Below are positions 6,008 to 6,099 of a stretch of DNA of 6,099 nucleotides, in pieces. Within the stretch, counting starts at the first letter, position 1. Each line of letters starts with the position of its first letter. Where the stretch lies: contig CAYONP010000160.1 of assembly GCA_964405335.1 (NCBI GenBank), forward strand, positions 1-6,099, written 5' to 3'. Below the pieces are notes generated by a model that worked only from the letters and a program-made list of their open reading frames with translations, made no database searches and had not been told where the DNA came from. A program made the position numbers and the translations under genes. Origin of the DNA: CAYONP01 sp964405335. GTDB taxonomy: Bacteria; Armatimonadota; UBA10988.

Positions 6008-6097
6008 TCAGTAGCCCCAGGACAGCGTCAGACGTCCGGCCCGACTGTGGTGCACCCCAACCGCTGTACACCTTGGGACCCGGCCGTGCGGCGTCCG
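6008..6097 (-). CDS. Possible 3' end of an outer-membrane beta-barrel gene
   Basis: Read leftwards from the edge, one frame stays open for 29 codons and stops with TGA at 6008-6010. Its product ends in GRLTLSWGY: Tyr at the last position, Trp at -3 and Leu at -5 and -7. That alternating hydrophobic pattern with a terminal aromatic residue is the known C-terminal signature recognised by the BAM machinery in outer-membrane beta-barrels. The stop lies 21 bp before the next gene, a normal operon spacing. A second frame is also open to the edge and stops at 6000-6002, ending in LGLLRR. Codon composition does not separate the two over so few codons, so this call rests on the terminal motif only. 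Confidence 0.35.
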   Translation of the reverse strand, partial: RTPHGRVPRCTAVGVHHSRAGRLTLSWGY

Positions 6098-6099
6098 AC

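Overview
The window is a piece of a high-GC, diderm bacterial genome, probably from a draft or metagenomic scaffold: there is a run of ten Ns at 5436-5445 flanked by homopolymer-like sequence. Outer-membrane-type genes (a secretin, and a possible beta-barrel C-terminus at the right edge) show a Gram-negative-type envelope. The phylum cannot be fixed from the sequence. Every gene I can support lies on the minus strand, so the biological reading order is right to left.

In that order: (1) 6008-6097, the possible last 29 codons of an outer-membrane beta-barrel gene, running off the window. (2) 5507-5986, a small exported beta-rich protein with a TTG start and a strong ribosome binding site. (3) 5334-5506, an intergenic stretch with a terminator-like hairpin, the assembly gap and a poly-G/poly-C block that is probably artefact. 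(4) 3663-5333, a 556-residue exported protein whose four predicted Ig-like domains appear to form an A-B-A-B duplication; its real start is inside the longer open frame. (5) 1748-3616, a secretin with a signal peptide, an STN-like domain, four NolW/N1-like repeats and a canonical secretin core. (6) 1073-1687, a UbiX flavin prenyltransferase. (7) 161-1069, a UbiA-family prenyltransferase of the MqnP-like type, translationally coupled to ubiX. (8) 1-130, a short array of hairpin-forming repeats after the last gene.

Two functional blocks are visible. The left block (ubiX plus the UbiA-like gene) makes respiratory quinone: UbiX supplies prenylated FMN to a UbiD-type decarboxylase, not present here, and the UbiA-like enzyme attaches the polyprenyl tail. 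The subfamily look of the prenyltransferase suggests menaquinone made by the futalosine route, which is an inference. The right block (possible outer-membrane protein, small beta-rich secreted protein, large tandem Ig-like secreted protein, secretin) looks like an envelope export or surface-assembly locus. It matches no complete named secretion or pilus system that I can recognise, and is the most interesting part of the window. Sampled 60-base lines give roughly 62-65% GC in the right block and 72-78% in the left block and secretin, so the two halves may have different histories.
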